DNA of 64,000 bases, taken from positions 868,001 to 932,000 of the forward strand of contig NC_135068.1 in assembly GCF_051401765.1 (NCBI RefSeq). Reading direction: 5' to 3'. This document shows, piece by piece, positions 1 to 14,138 of this stretch; position 1 is the stretch's first letter; the number at the start of each line of letters is the position of its first letter. Both the position numbers and the translations under genes were made by a program. This DNA comes from Calliopsis andreniformis (taxonomy: Eukaryota; Arthropoda; Insecta; Hymenoptera; Andrenidae). Below the pieces are notes generated by a model that saw only the letters and a program-made list of their open reading frames with translations, made no database searches and was not told where the DNA came from.

Positions 1-1483
1 CTGTCGTTGACTTACAATGCCCTAACTCTTCGATCTGGTGGAGGAATGCAGTAGAGTGAAGCCTATGTTGCCCGGAATGTAGAAATGGCCATTACTTCCA
101 CACTGATGGCAATTACTCCTTTTATTCAATTGAAATACTGTTGAATTTGTATTGTATTTTATGCTTCTGGCGTTGACTTCTAAGGCCTTAACTATTCGAT
201 CTGGTGGAGCAACGCCCTAGAGTGAAGCCTTGCTTGCCCGGAACGTAGAAATGGCCATTACTTTGACATGCATTGCATCTGCTCCTGTCATACGTTCGCA
301 AACCTGTTGTATTTATTTTGTATTATAATCATGTGGCGATGATATCTAAGGCCCAAACTAATTCATCTCGTGAAGCAACGCCCTTGGTTGAAGCCTCGGT
401 TGCCCGGAACGTTGAAATGACCTTTACGTTCACACTGGTAGCAATTATACCTCTTATAGGATTGAAAATCTGCTCTATTTATATTGTATTTTAATCCTCT
501 GGCGTTAATTTCTAAGGTCCAAACTCATCCACCTTTTGAGGCAACGCCCTAGAGTGAAGCGTAGGTTGCCCGCACGTAGAAATGATCACTACTTTCGCAC
601 TGGTTGCAATTATTCCTTTTACACGATGGGAAATCTTTGTATTTATATTGTATTCTATGCTTCTGCGTTGACTTCTAAGGCCCTAAGTATTCGGTCTGGT
701 GGAGCAACGCCCTGGAGTGCAGGCTTTGTTGCCGGGAACGTAGAAGTGACCATTACTTTGACACTGGTTGCAATTATTCCTCTTATACGATGGAAAAACT
801 TTTGTATTTATATTGTATTTTAAGCTTCTGTAGGTGTCATCTAAAGCCCTAACTATTCGATCTGGAGGAGCAACGCCCTAGAGTGAAGGCTTGGTTGCCC
901 GGGACGTAGAGATGACCATTACGTTCTCACTGGTTGCAATTATTCCTGTTAAACGATGGAAACACTGCTGTATTTATATTGCACCGTTTGCTTCTGGCGT
1001 TGACGTCTAAGGCCCTAACTCCTCGATCTGGTGGAGTAACGCCCTAGAGTGAAGCCTAGGTTGTCCGGAGCGTAGAAATGTACATTACTTTCACACTGGT
1101 TGCAATTATTCCTGTTATACGATTGAAAATCTGCTCTATTTATATTGTATTTTAATCCTCTGGCGTTGATTTCTAAGGTCCAAACGCATGCACCTTTTGA
1201 GGCAACGCCCTAGAGTGAAGCCTAGGTTGCCCGCACGTATAAGTGATCATTGCTTTCGCACTGGTTGCACTTATTCCTTTTGCACGATGGGAAATCTTTG
1301 TATTTATAATGTATTCTATGCTTCTGGCGTTCACTTCTAAGGCCCTATGTATTCGATCTGGTGGAGCAACGCCCTGGGGTGAAGCCTAGCTTGCGCGGAA
1401 CGTAGAAATGACCATTACTTTGACATCCGTTGCATCTGCTCCTGTCATACATTCGCTAACCTGTTGTATTTATTTTGTATTTT
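1..1483. repeat. Left flank: mixed monomers opening C-A-B-D
   Basis: About nine units. The first four are a partial C (1-160), A (161-326), B (327-492) and D (493-656), the same cyclic order as the A-B-D-C tetramer at 39056-39718. The units between 657 and 1390 differ from one another and from the large block that follows, with changes such as TAGGTGTCATC at about 831. The stretch reads as array that took no part in the expansion of the 1484-14273 blocks. No gene is seen. Confidence 0.85.
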
Positions 1484-4400
1484 AATCACGTGGCGATGAT
1501 TTCTAAGGTCCAAACTCATCCACCTAGTGAAGCAACGCCCTAGGGTGAAGCCTAGGTTGCCCGCACGTAGAAATGACCATTACTTTCGCACTGGTTGCAA
1601 TTATTCCTTTTATACGATGGGAATTCTGTTGTATTTATATTGTATTTTATGCTTCTGGCGTTGACCTCTAAGGCCCTAACTATTCGATTTGGTGAAGCAA
1701 CACCCTAGAGTGAAGTATAGCTTGCCCGGAAATTAGAAATGACCATTACTTTGACATCCATTGCATCAGCTCCTGTCATACGTTCGCAAACCTGTTGTAT
1801 TTATATTGTATTTTAATCGTGTGGCGATGATTTCTAAGGACCAAACTCATCCATCTGGTGAAGCAACGCCGTATAGTGAAGGCTAGGTGGCACGGAACGT
1901 TGAAATGACCTTTACGTTCATGCTGGTAGCAATTATTCCTCTTATACGATTGAAAATCTGGTGTACTTATATAATATTTTTTGCTCCTGGCGTTGACTTC
2001 TAGGGCCCTAACTCTTCGATCTGGAGGAGCAACGCCGTAGAGTGAAGACTACTTTGCCCGGAATGTAGAAATGGCCATTACTTTCACACTGATGGCAATT
2101 ACTCCTTTTATTCAATTGAAAAACTGTTGAAGTTATATTGTATTTTATGCATCTGGCGTTGACTTCTACGGCCCTAACTATTCGATCTGGTGCAGCAGCA
2201 CCCTAGAGTTAGGCCTAGCTTGCACGGAACGTAGAAATGGCCATTACTTTGACATGCATTGCATCTGCTCCTTTCATACGTTCGCAAACCTGTTGTATTT
2301 ATTTTGTATTTTAATCATGTGGCGATGATTTCTGAGGCCCAAACTCATCCATCTGGTGAAGCAACGCCCTCGGTTGAAGCCTGGATTGCCCGGAACGCTG
2401 AAATGACCTTTACGTTCACACTGGCAGCAATTATTCCTCTTATACGATTGAAAATCTTCTGTATTTATATTGTATTTTAATCCTCTTGCGTTGATTTCTA
2501 ATGCTCAAATCATACGCCTGGTGAGGCAACGCCCTAGGGTGAAGCCTAGGTTGCCCGGAACGTAGAAATGACCGTTACTTTCGCAGTGGGTGCAATTATT
2601 CCTTTTATTCAATTGAAAAACTGTTGAAGTTATATTGTATTTTATGCTTCTGGCGTTGACTTCTAAGGCCCTAACTATTCGATCTGGTGCAGCTGCACCC
2701 TAGAGTGAAGCCTAGCTTGCCCGTAACGTAGAAATAGCCATTACATTGACATCCATTGCATCTGCTCCTGTCATACGTTCGCATACCTGTTGTATTTATT
2801 TTGTATTTTAATCATGTCACGATGATTTCTCTGGCCCAGGCTCATCCATCTGGTGAAGCAACGCCTTTGGTTGAAGCCTAGGTTTCCCAGAACGTTGCAA
2901 TGACCTTTACATTCATACTGGTAGCAATTATTCCTCTTATACGACTGAAAAACTGCTTTATTTATATTGTATTTTATGCACCTGGCGTTGACTTCTAAGG
3001 CCCTAAATCTTCGATCTGGATGAGCAACGCCCTAGAGCGAAGCCTAGTTCTTGCCCGGAACGTCGAAATGGCCATTACTTTGACATCCATTGCATCTGCT
3101 CCTGTCATACGTTCGCAAACCTGTTGTATTTATTTTGTATTTTAATCTTGTGGCGATGATTTCAAAGGTACAAGCTCATCAACCTGGTGAGGCAGCACCC
3201 TAGAGCGAAGCCTAGGTTGCCCGCAACGTAGAAATGACCATTACTGCCGCACTGGTTGCAATTATTCCTTTTATAGGATGGGAAATCTGTTGTATTTATA
3301 TTGTATTTTATGCTTCTGGCGTTGACTCCTAAGGCCCTAACTATTCGGTCTGGAGCAGCAGTCCCATAGAGTGAAGCCTAGGTTACCCGGAATGTAGAAA
3401 TGGCCATTACTTTCACACTGATGGCAATTACTCTTTTTATTCAATTGAAAAACAGTTGAATTTATATTGTATTTTATGCTCCTGGCGTTGACTTCAATGG
3501 CCCTAACTATTCGATCTGGTGGAGCAACGCCCAAGGGTGAAGCCTAGCTTGCCCGAAACTTAGAAATGACCATTACTTTGACTTCCGTTGCATGTGCTCC
3601 TGACATACATTCGCAAACCGGTTGTATTTATTTTGTATTTTAATCATGCGTCGATGATTTCTAAGGCCCATACTCATCCATCTGGTGAAGCAACGCCCTT
3701 GGTTGAAGCCTAGTTTGCCAGGAACGTTGAAATGACCTTTACGTTCACAGTGGTAGCAATTATCCTCTTAAACGCTTGAAAGTCTGCTGCATTTATATTG
3801 TATTTTAATCCCTTGGCGTTGATTTCTATGGTCCAAACTCATCCACCTGGTTAGGAAACGCCATAGAGTGAAGCCTAGGTTGCCCGCACGTAGAAATGAC
3901 CATTACCTTCGTACTGGTTGCAATTGTTCATTTTATACGATAGGAAATCTGTTGTAATTATATCGTACTTTAAGCTTCTGGCGTTGACTTCTAAGGCCCT
4001 AACTATTCGACCTGGTGGAGCAAGACCCTAGGGTGAAGCCTAGCTTTCCCGAAACGTAGAAGTGACCATTACTTTGACTTCCGTTGCATCTGCTCCTGCC
4101 ACAGTTTCGCAAACCTGTTGTATCTATTTTTATTTTAATCATGTGCCGATGATTTGTAAGGCCCAAACTCATCCATCTGGTGAAGCAACGCCCTTCGTTG
4201 AAGCCTAGGTGGCCCGCACGTAGAAATGACCATTACTTTCGCACTGGTTGCAATTATTCCTTTTATACGATGGGAAATCTGTTGTATTTATATTGTGTTT
4301 TATGCTTCTGGCGTCGACTTCTAAGTCCCTACTATTCGACCTGGTGGTGCAACGCCCTAGAGTGAAGCCTAGGTTGCCCGCACGTAGAAATGACCATTAC

Positions 4401-5225
4401 TTTCGCACTGGTTGCAACTATTCCTTTTATACGATGTGAAATCTGTTGTATTTATATCGTATTTTATGCTTCTGGCGTTGACTTCTAAGGCCCTAACTAT
4501 TCGATTTGGTGAAGCAACGCCCTAGAGTGAAGCCTAGGTTGCCCGCACGTAGAAATGACCATTACTTTCGTACTGGTTTTAATTATTCCTTTTATGCGAT
4601 GGGAAATCTGATGTATTTATATCGTATTTTATGCTTCTGGCGCTGACTTCTAAGGCCCTAACGATTCGATTTGGTGAAGCAACGCCCTAGAGTGAAGCCT
4701 AGGTTGCCCGCACGTAGAAATGGCCATTACTTTCGTACTGGTTTTAATTATTCCTTTTATGCGATGGGAAATCTGATGTATTTATATCGTATTTTATGCT
4801 TCTGGCGCTGACTTCTAAGGCCCTAACGATTCGATTTGGTGAAGCAACGCCCTAGAGAGAAGCCTAGCTTGCCCTTAACGTAGAAATGACGATTACTTTG
4901 ACTTCCGTTGCATCTGCTCCTGTCATACGTTCGCAAACCTGTTGTATTTATTTTGTATTTTAATCTTGTGGCGATGATTTCTAAGGTCCAAACTCATCCA
5001 CCTGGTTCCAATTACTCCTTTTATACGATGGGAAATCTCTTGTATTTATATTGTATTTTATGCCTCTGGCGTTGACTTCTAAGGCCCCAACTATACGATT
5101 TGGTGAAGCAACGCCCTAGAAAGAAGCCTAGCTTGCGCGGAACGTAGAAATGACCATTACTTTGACATCCGTTGCATCTGCTCCTGTCATACATTCGCTA
5201 ACCTGTTGTATTTATTTTGTATTTT
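1484..5225. repeat. Large higher-order block, copy 1 (3742 bp)
   Basis: First of three copies of one block, counted from the unit starting AATCACGTGGCGATG. The same start recurs at 5226 and 9295. Copy 1 differs from the others mainly at about 1735-1960, where it has GGAAATTAGAAATG and a B unit with GTATAGTGAAGGC. From there on (GTGTACTTATATAATATT) it runs nearly base for base with copy 2. It carries the 67 bp deletion at 5002. About 22.5 units long. Confidence 0.9.
5002..5012. other. Deletion junction, 67 bp missing, copy 1
   Basis: CATCCACCTGGT joins directly to TCCAATTACTCC. The intact counterpart at 19372-19443 has 67 more bases between two CTGGT motifs. The junction retains a single CTGGT, as expected for a deletion between two 5 bp direct repeats. 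Confidence 0.9.
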
Positions 5226-5555
5226 AATCACGTGGCGATGATTTCTAAGGTCCAAACTCATCCACCTAGTGAAGCAACGCCCTAGGGTGAAGCCTAGGTT
5301 GCCCGCACGTAGAAATGACCATTACTTTCGCACTGGTTGCAATTATTCCTTTTATACGATGGGAATTCTGTTGTATTTATATTGTATTTTATGCTTCTGG
5401 CGTTGACCTCTAAGGCCCTAACTATTCGATTTGGTGAAGCAACACCCTAGAGTGAAGTATAGCTTGCCTGGAACGTAGAAAGACCATTACTTTGACATCC
5501 GTTGCATCAGCTCCAGTCATACGTTCGCAAACTTGTTGTATTTATTTTGTATTTT

Positions 5556-5883
5556 AATCATGTGGCGATGATTTCTAAGGTCCAAACTCATCCACCTAGT
5601 GAAGCAACGCCCTAGGGTGAAGCCTAGGTTGCCCGCACGTAGAAATGACCATTACTTTCGCACTGGTTGCAATTATTCCTTTTATACGATGGGAATTCTG
5701 TTGTATTTATTGTATTTTATGCTTCTGGCGTTGACCTCTAAGGCCCTAACTATTCGATTTGGTGAAGCAACACCCTAGAGTGAAGTATAGCTTGCCTGGA
5801 ACGTAGAAAGACCATTACTTTGACATCCGTTGCATCAGCTCCAGTCATACGTTCGCAAACTTGTTGTATTTATTTTGTATTTT
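5556..5883. repeat. Private two-monomer tandem duplication (328 bp)
   Basis: Units 5556-5718 (163 bp) and 5719-5883 (165 bp) repeat units 5226-5390 and 5391-5555. Both pairs share the unusual GGGAATTCTGTTG, GTTGACCTCTAAGG, GAAGTATAGCTTGCCTGG and GCATCAGCTCCAGTC. Block copy 3 has the pair once only (from 9295), and copy 1 has a diverged single version (1484 onward). The duplication therefore arose in copy 2 after the blocks separated, or was lost from copy 3. Confidence 0.9.
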
Positions 5884-8800
5884 AATCATGTGGCGATGAT
5901 TTCTAAGGCCCAAACTCATCCATCTGGTGAAGCAACGCCCTTGGCTGAAGCCTATGTTGCCCGGAACGTTGAAATGACCTTTACTTTCACACTGGTAGCA
6001 ATTATTCCTCTTATACGATTGAAAATCTGGTGTACTTATATAATATTTTTTGCTCCTGGCGTTGACTTCTAGGGCCCTAACTCTTCGATCTGGAGGAGCA
6101 ACGCCGTAGAGTGAAGACTACTTTGCCCGGAATGTAGAAATGGCCATTACTTTCACACTGATGGCAATTACTCCTTTTATTCAATTGAAAAACTGTTGAA
6201 GTTATATTGTATTTTATGCATCTGGCGTTGACTTCTACGGCCCTAACTATTCGATCTGGTGCAGCAGCACCCTAGAGTTAGGCCTAGCTTGCACGGAACG
6301 TAGAAATGGCCATTACTTTGACATGCATTGCATCTGCTCCTTTCATACGTTCGCAAACCTGTTGTATTTATTTTGTATTTTAATCATGTGGCGATGATTT
6401 CTGAGGCCCAAACTCATCCATCTGGTGAAGCAACGCCCTCGGTTGAAGCCTGGATTGCCCGGAACGCTGAAATGACCTTTACGTTCACACTGGCAGCAAT
6501 TATTCCTCTTATACGATTGAAAATCTTCTGTATTTATATTGTATTTTAATCCTCTTGCGTTGATTTCTAATGCTCAAATCATACGCCTGGTGAGGCAACG
6601 CCCTAGGGTGAAGCCTAGGTTGCCCGGAACGTAGAAATGACCGTTACTTTCGCAGTGGGTGCAATTATTCCTTTTATTCAATTGAAAAACTGTTGAAGTT
6701 ATATTGTATTTTATGCTTCTGGCGTTGACTTCTAAGGCCCTAACTATTCGATCTGGTGCAGCTGCACCCTAGAGTGAAGCCTAGCTTGCCCGTAACGTAG
6801 AAATAGCCATTACATTGACATCCATTGCATCTGCTCCTGTCATACGTTCGCATACCTGTTGTATTTATTTTGTATTTTAATCATGTCACGATGATTTCTC
6901 TGGCCCAGGCTCATCCATCTGGTGAAGCAACGCCTTTGGTTGAAGCCTAGGTTTCCCAGAACGTTGCAATGACCTTTACATTCATACTGGTAGCAATTAT
7001 TCCTCTTATACGACTGAAAAACTGCTTTATTTATATTGTATTTTATGCACCTGGCGTTGACTTCTAAGGCCCTAAATCTTCGATCTGGATGAGCAACGCC
7101 CTAGAGCGAAGCCTAGTTCTTGCCCGGAACGTCGAAATGGCCATTACTTTGACATCCATTGCATCTGCTCCTGTCATACGTTCGCAAACCTGTTGTATTT
7201 ATTTTGTATTTTAATCTTGTGGCGATGATTTCAAAGGTACAAGCTCATCAACCTGGTGAGGCAGCACCCTAGAGCGAAGCCTAGGTTGCCCGCAACGTAG
7301 AAATGACCATTACTGCCGCACTGGTTGCAATTATTCCTTTTATAGGATGGGAAATCTGTTGTATTTATATTGTATTTTATGCTTCTGGCGTTGACTCCTA
7401 AGGCCCTAACTATTCGGTCTGGAGCAGCAGTCCCATAGAGTGAAGCCTAGGTTACCCGGAATGTAGAAATGGCCATTACTTTCACACTGATGGCAATTAC
7501 TCTTTTTATTCAATTGAAAAACAGTTGAATTTATATTGTATTTTATGCTCCTGGCGTTGACTTCAATGGCCCTAACTATTCGATCTGGTGGAGCAACGCC
7601 CAAGGGTGAAGCCTAGCTTGCCCGAAACTTAGAAATGACCATTACTTTGACTTCCGTTGCATGTGCTCCTGACATACATTCGCAAACCGGTTGTATTTAT
7701 TTTGTATTTTAATCATGCGTCGATGATTTCTAAGGCCCATACTCATCCATCTGGTGAAGCAACGCCCTTGGTTGAAGCCTAGTTTGCCAGGAACGTTGAA
7801 ATGACCTTTACGTTCACAGAGGTAGCAATTATCCTCTTAAACGCTTGAAAGTCTGCTGCATTTATATTGTATTTTAATCCCTTGGCGTTGATTTCTATGG
7901 TCCAAACTCATCCACCTGGTTAGGAAACGCCATAGAGTGAAGCCTAGGTTGCCCGCACGTAGAAATGACCATTACCTTCGTACTGGTTGCAATTGTTCAT
8001 TTTATACGATAGGAAATCTGTTGTAATTATATCGTACTTTATGCTTCTGGCGTTGACTTCTAAGGCCCTAACTATTCGACCTGGTGGAGCAAGACCCTAG
8101 GGTGAAGCCTAGCTTTCCCGAAACGTAGAAGTGACCATTACTTTGACTTCCGTTGCATCTGCTCCTGCCACAGTTTCGCAAACCTGTTGTATCTATTTTT
8201 ATTTTAATCATGTGCCGATGATTTGTAAGGCCCAAACTCATCCATCTGGTGAAGCAACGCCCTTCGTTGAAGCCTAGGTGGCCCGCACGTAGAAATGACC
8301 ATTACTTTCGCACTGGTTGCAATTATTCCTTTTATACGATGGGAAATCTGTTGTATTTATATTGTGTTTTATGCTTCTGGCGTCGACTTCTAAGTCCCTA
8401 CTATTCGACCTGGTGGTGCAACGCCCTAGAGTGAAGCCTAGGTTGCCCGCACGTAGAAATGACCATTACTTTCGCACTGGTTGCAACTATTCCTTTTATA
8501 CGATGTGAAATCTGTTGTATTTATATCGTATTTTATGCTTCTGGCGTTGACTTCTAAGGCCCTAACTATTCGATTTGGTGAAGCAACGCCCTAGAGTGAA
8601 GCCTAGGTTGCCCGCACGTAGAAATGACCATTACTTTCGTACTGGTTTTAATTATTCCTTTTATGCGATGGGAAATCTGATGTATTTATATCGTATTTTA
8701 TGCTTCTGGCGCTGACTTCTAAGGCCCTAACGATTCGATTTGGTGAAGCAACGCCCTAGAGTGAAGCCTAGGTTGCCCGCACGTAGAAATGGCCATTACT

Positions 8801-9070
8801 TTCGTACTGGTTTTAATTATTCCTTTTATGCGATGGGAAATCTGACGTATTTATATCGTATTTTATGCTTCTGGCGCTGACTTCTAAGGCCCTAACGATT
8901 CGATTTGGTGAAGCAACGCCCTAGAGAGAAGCCTAGCTTGCCCTTAACGTAGAAATGACGATTACTTTGACTTCCGTTGCATCTGCTCCTGTCATACGTT
9001 CGCAAACCTGTTGTATTTATTTTGTATTTTAATCTTGTGGCGATGATTTCTAAGGTCCAAACTCATCCAC

Positions 9071-9081
9071 CTGGTTCCAAT
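9071..9081. other. Deletion junction, 67 bp missing, copy 2
   Basis: Same CTGGT junction as at 5002, exactly 4069 bp downstream, in the same relative place of block copy 2. It was inherited with the block and is not a separate event. Confidence 0.9.
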
Positions 9082-10949
9082 TACTCCTTTTATACGATGG
9101 GAAATCTCTTGTATTTATATTGTATTTTATGCCTCTGGCGTTGACTTCTAAGGCCCCAACTATACGATTTGGTGAAGCAACGCCCTAGAGAGAAGCCTAG
9201 CTTGCGCGGAACGTAGAAATGACCATTACTTTGACATCCGTTGCATCTGCTCCTGTCATACATTCGCTAACCTGTTGTATTTATTTTGTATTTTAATCAC
9301 GTGGCGATGATTTCTAAGGTCCAAACTCATCCACCTAGTGAAGCAACGCCCTAGGGTGAAGCCTAGGTTGCCCGCACGTAGAAATGACCATTACTTTCGC
9401 ACTGGTTGCAATTATTCCTTTTATACGATGGGAATTCTGTTGTATTTATATTGTATTTTATGCTTCTGGCGTTGACCTCTAAGGCCCTAACTATTCGATT
9501 TGGTGAAGCAACACCCTAGAGTGAAGTATAGCTTGCCTGGAACGTAGAAAGACCATTACTTTGACATCCGTTGCATCAGCTCCAGTCATACGTTCGCAAA
9601 CTTGTTGTATTTATTTTGTATTTTAATCATGTGGCGATGATTTCTAAGGCCCAAACTCATCCATCTGGTGAAGCAACGCCCTTGGCTGAAGCCTATGTTG
9701 CCCGGAACGTTGAAATGACCTTTACGTTCACACTGGTAGCAATTATTCCTCTTATACGATTGAAAATCTGGTGTACTTATATAATATTTTTTGCTCCTGG
9801 CGTTGACTTCTAGGGCCCTAACTCTTCGATCTGGAGGAGCAACGCCGTAGAGTGAAGACTACTTTGCCCGGAATGTAGAAATGGCCATTACTTTCACACT
9901 GATGGCAATTACTCCTTTTATTCAATTGAAAAACTGTTGAAGTTATATTGTATTTTATGCTTCTGGCGTTGACTTCTACGGCCCTAACTATTCGATCTGG
10001 TGCAGCAGCACCCTAGAGTTAGGCCTAGCTTGCACGGAACGTAGAAATGGCCATTACTTTGACATGCATTGCATCTGCTCCTTTCATACGTTCGCAAACC
10101 TGTTGTATTTATTTTGTATTTTAATCATGTGGCGATGATTTCTGAGGCCCAAACTCATCCATCTGGTGAAGCAACGCCCTCGGTTGAAGCCTGGATTGCC
10201 CGGAACGCTGAAATGACCTTTACGTTCACACTGGTAGCAATTATTCCTCTTATACGATTGAAAATCTTCTGTATTTATATTGTATTTTAATCCTCTTGCG
10301 TTGATTTCTAATGCTCAAATCATACGCCTGGTGAGGCAACGCCCTAGGGTGAAGCCTAGGTTGCCCGGAACGTAGAAATGACCGTTACTTTCGCAGTGGG
10401 TGCAATTATTCCTTTTATTCAATTGAAAAACTGTTGAAGTTATATTGTATTTTATGCTTCTGGCGTTGACTTCTAAGGCCCTAACTATTCGATCTGGTGC
10501 AGCTGCACCCTAGAGTGAAGCCTAGCTTGCCCGTAACGTAGAAATAGCCATTACTTTGACATCCATTGCATCTGCTCCTGTCATACGTTCGCATACCTGT
10601 TGTATTTATTTTGTATTTTAATCATGTCACGATGATTTCTCTGGCCCAGGCTCATCCATCTGGTGAAGCAACGCCTTTGGTTGAAGCCTAGGTTTCCCAG
10701 AACGTTGCAATGACCTTTACATTCATACTGGTAGCAATTATTCCTCTTATACGACTGAAAAACTGCTTTATTTATATTGTATTTTATGCACCTGGCGTTG
10801 ACTTCTAAGGCCCTAAATCTTCGATCTGGATGAGCAACGCCCTAGAGCGAAGCCTAGTTCTTGCCCGGAACGTCGAAATGGCCATTACTTTGACATCCAT
10901 TGCATCTGCTCCTGTCATACGTTCGCAAACCTGTTGTATTTATTTTGTA

Positions 10950-12370
10950 TTTTTATCTTGTGGCGATCATTTCTATGGTCCAAACTCATCCATCTGGTGA
11001 AGCAACGTCCTTGGTTGAAGCCTAGTTTGCCAGGAACGTTGAAATGACCTTTACGTTCACACTTCTAGCAATTATTCCTCTTATACGACTGAAAATCTGC
11101 TTTATTTATGTAGTATTTTATGCACCTGGCGTCGACTTCTAAGGCCCTAATTCTTCGATCTGGAGGAGCAACGCCGTAGAGGGAAGGCTATGTTGCCCGG
11201 AATGTAGAAATGACAATTACTTTCACACTGATGGCAATTACTCCTTTTATTCAATTGGAAAACTGTTGAATTTATATTGCGTTTTATGCTTCTGGCGTTG
11301 ATTTCTAAGGCCCTAACTATTCGATCTGTTGGAGCAGCGCCCTAGAGTGAAGCCTAGCTTGTCCGGAACACTGAAATGGCCATTACTTTGACATCCGTTG
11401 TATCTGCTCCTGTCATACGTTCGCATACCTGTTGAATTTATTTTGTATTTTGATCATGTGGCGATGATTTCTGAGGCCCAAACTCATCCATCTGGTGAAG
11501 GAACGGCCTCGGTTGAAGCCCGGGTTGCCCGGAACGCTGAAATGACCTTTACGTTCACACTGGTAGCAATTATCCCTCTTATACGATTGAAAATCTGCTG
11601 TATTTGTAGTGTATTTTAATCCTCTGGCGTTGCTTTCTAAGGCTCAAATCATCCACCTGGTGAGGCAACTCCCTAGAGTGAAGCCTAGGCTGCCCGGAAC
11701 GTAGAAATGACCATTACTTTCGCACTGGGTGCATTTACTCCTTTTATTCAATTGAAAAACTGTTGAATTTATATTGTATTTTATGCTTCTGGTGTTGACT
11801 TCTAAGGCTCTCACTATTCGATCTGGTGGAGCAACGCCCAAGAGTGAAGCCTAGCTTGCCCGGAACGTAGAAATGGCCATTTCTTTTACATCCATCGCAT
11901 CTGCTCCTGTCATACGTTCGCATATTTGTTGTATTTATTTTGTATTTTAATCATGTGGCGATGATTTCTCTGGCCCAAACTCATACATCTGGTGAAGCAA
12001 CGCCCTTGGTTGAAGCCTAGTTTGCCAGGAACGTTGAAATGACCTTTTCGTTCACGCTGGTAGCAATTATTCCTTTTATACGATGGGAAATCTGTTTTAT
12101 TTATATTGTATTTTAGGCTTCTGGCGTTGACTTCAAAGGCCATAACTATTCGATCTGGTGGAGCAACGCCCTAGAGTGAAGCCAAGATTGCCCCGAACGT
12201 AGAAATGACAATTACTTTCGCACTGGTTGCAATTATTCCTTATATACGATATGAAATCTGTTGTATTTATATTGTATTTTATGCTTCTGGCGTTGACTTC
12301 TAAGGCCCTAACTTTTCGATTTGGTGAAACAACGCCCTAGAGTGAAGCCTAGCTTGCCCGGAACGTAGAA
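10950..12370. repeat. Eight-monomer segment specific to block copy 3
   Basis: This stretch departs from copy 2 at about 10950 (TTTTTATCTTGTGGCGATCA) and rejoins it near 12370 (TTACTGCCGCACTGG). It consists of ordinary A, B, C and D-like units. Part resembles the units at 29270-29400, which share TATTGTGGCGATCA-like heads and GCTAGCAATTATTCC-like tails. It was most likely gained by unequal exchange with another part of the array. Edges are approximate, because neighbouring units are alike. Confidence 0.75.
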
Positions 12371-14138
12371 ATGACCATTACTGCCGCACTGGTTGCAATT
12401 ATTCCTTTTATAGGATGGGAAATCTGTTGTATTTATATTGTATTTTATGCTTCTGGCGTTGACTCCTAAGGCCCTAACTATTCGGTCTGGAGCAGCAGTC
12501 CCATAGAGTGAAGCCTAGGTTACCCGGAATGTAGAAATGGCCATTACTTTCACACTGATGGCAATTACTCTTTTTATTCAATTGAAAAACAGTTGAATTT
12601 ATATTGTATTTTATGCTCCTGTCGTTGACTTCAATGGCCCTAACTATTCGATCTGGTGGAGCAACGCCCAAGGGTGAAGCCTAGCTTGCCCGAAACTTAG
12701 AAATGACCATTACTTTGACTTCCGTTGCATGTGCTCCTGACATACATTCGCAAACCGGTTGTATTTATTTTGTATTTTAATCATGCGTCGATGATTTGTA
12801 AGGCCCATACTCATCCATCTGGTGAAGCAACGCCCTTGGTTGAAGCCTAGTTTGCCAGGAACGTTGAAATGACCTTTACGTTCACAGTGGTAGCAATTAT
12901 CCTCTTAAACGCTTGAAAGTCTGCTGCATTTATATTGTATTTTAATCCCTTGGCGTTGATTTCTATGGTCCAAACTCATCCACCTGGTTAGGAAACGCCA
13001 TAGAGTGAAGCCTAGGTTGCCCGCACGTAGAAATGACCATTACCTTCGTACTGGTTGCAATTGTTCATTTTATACGATAGGAAATCTGTTGTAATTATAT
13101 CGTACTTTATGCTTCTGGCGTTGACTTCTAAGGCCCTAACTATTCGACCTGGTGGAGCAAGACCCTAGGGTGAAGCCTAGCTTTCCCGAAACGTAGAAGT
13201 GACCATTACTTTGACTTCCGTTGCATCTGCTCCTGCCACAGTTTCGCAAACCTGTTGTATCTATTTTTATTTTAATCATGTGCCGATGATTTGTAAGGCC
13301 CAAACTCATCCATCTGGTGAAGCAACGCCCTTGGTTGAAGCCTAGGTGGCCCGCACGTAGAAATGACCATTACTTTCGCACTGGTTGCAATTATTCCTTT
13401 TATACGATGGGAAATCTGTTGTATTTATATTGTGTTTTATGCTTCTGGCGTCGACTTCTAAGTCCCTACTATTCGACCTGGTGGTACAACGCCCTAGAGT
13501 GAAGCCTAGGTTGCCCGCACGTAGAAATGACCATTACTTTCGCACTGGTTGCAACTATTCCTTTTATACGATGTGAAATCTGTTGTATTTATATCGTATT
13601 TTATGCTTCTGGCGTTGACTTCTAAGGCCCTAACTATTCGATTTGGTGAAGCAACGCCCTAGAGTGAAGCCTAGGTTGCCCGCACGTAGAAATGACCATT
13701 ACTTTCGTACTGGTTTTAATTATTCCTTTTATGCGATGGGAAATCTGATGTATTTATATCGTATTTTATGCTTCTGGCGCTGACTTCTAAGGCCCTAACG
13801 ATTCGATTTGGTGAAGCAACGCCCTAGAGTGAAGCCTAGGTTGCCCGCACGTAGAAATGGCCATTACTTTCGTACTGGTTTTAATTATTCCTTTTATGCG
13901 ATGGGAAATCTGATGTATTTATATCGTATTTTATGCTTCTGGCGCTGACTTCTAAGGCCCTAACGATTCGATTTGGTGAAGCAACGCCCTAGAGAGAAGC
14001 CTAGCTTGCCCTTAACGTAGAAATGACGATTACTTTGACTTCCGTTGCATCTGCTCCTGTCATACGTTCGCAAACCTGTTGTATTTATTTTGTATTTTAA
14101 TCTTGTGGCGATGATTTCTAAGGTCCAAACTCATCCAC

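Larger units (their letters stand above)
5226..9294. repeat. Large higher-order block, copy 2 (4069 bp)
   Basis: Second copy of the block, collinear with copy 1 but 327 bp longer. The extra length is a local duplication of two units: 5226-5555 is repeated as 5556-5883, with a 3 bp loss in the AT tract near 5708. Apart from that, positions such as the frames at 2259, 3337 and 4180 reappear 4069 bp later with only scattered single-base differences. The shared deletion lies at 9071. Confidence 0.9.

Noticed and set aside
273..494. Recurrent forward reading frames of 60-85 codons beginning MHLLLSYVRK or similar, many hydrophobic
   Set aside because: They recur wherever an A tail is followed by a B unit, with no ribosome or splice context and no codon-position bias visible. 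The unit is 165-166 bp, so the frame shifts at each repeat and soon meets a stop.
3337..3534. TATTTATATTGTATTTTA tract as a promoter with a TATA box
   Set aside because: It occurs in every unit as part of the satellite and precedes no gene. Transcription of the satellite cannot be judged from sequence alone.
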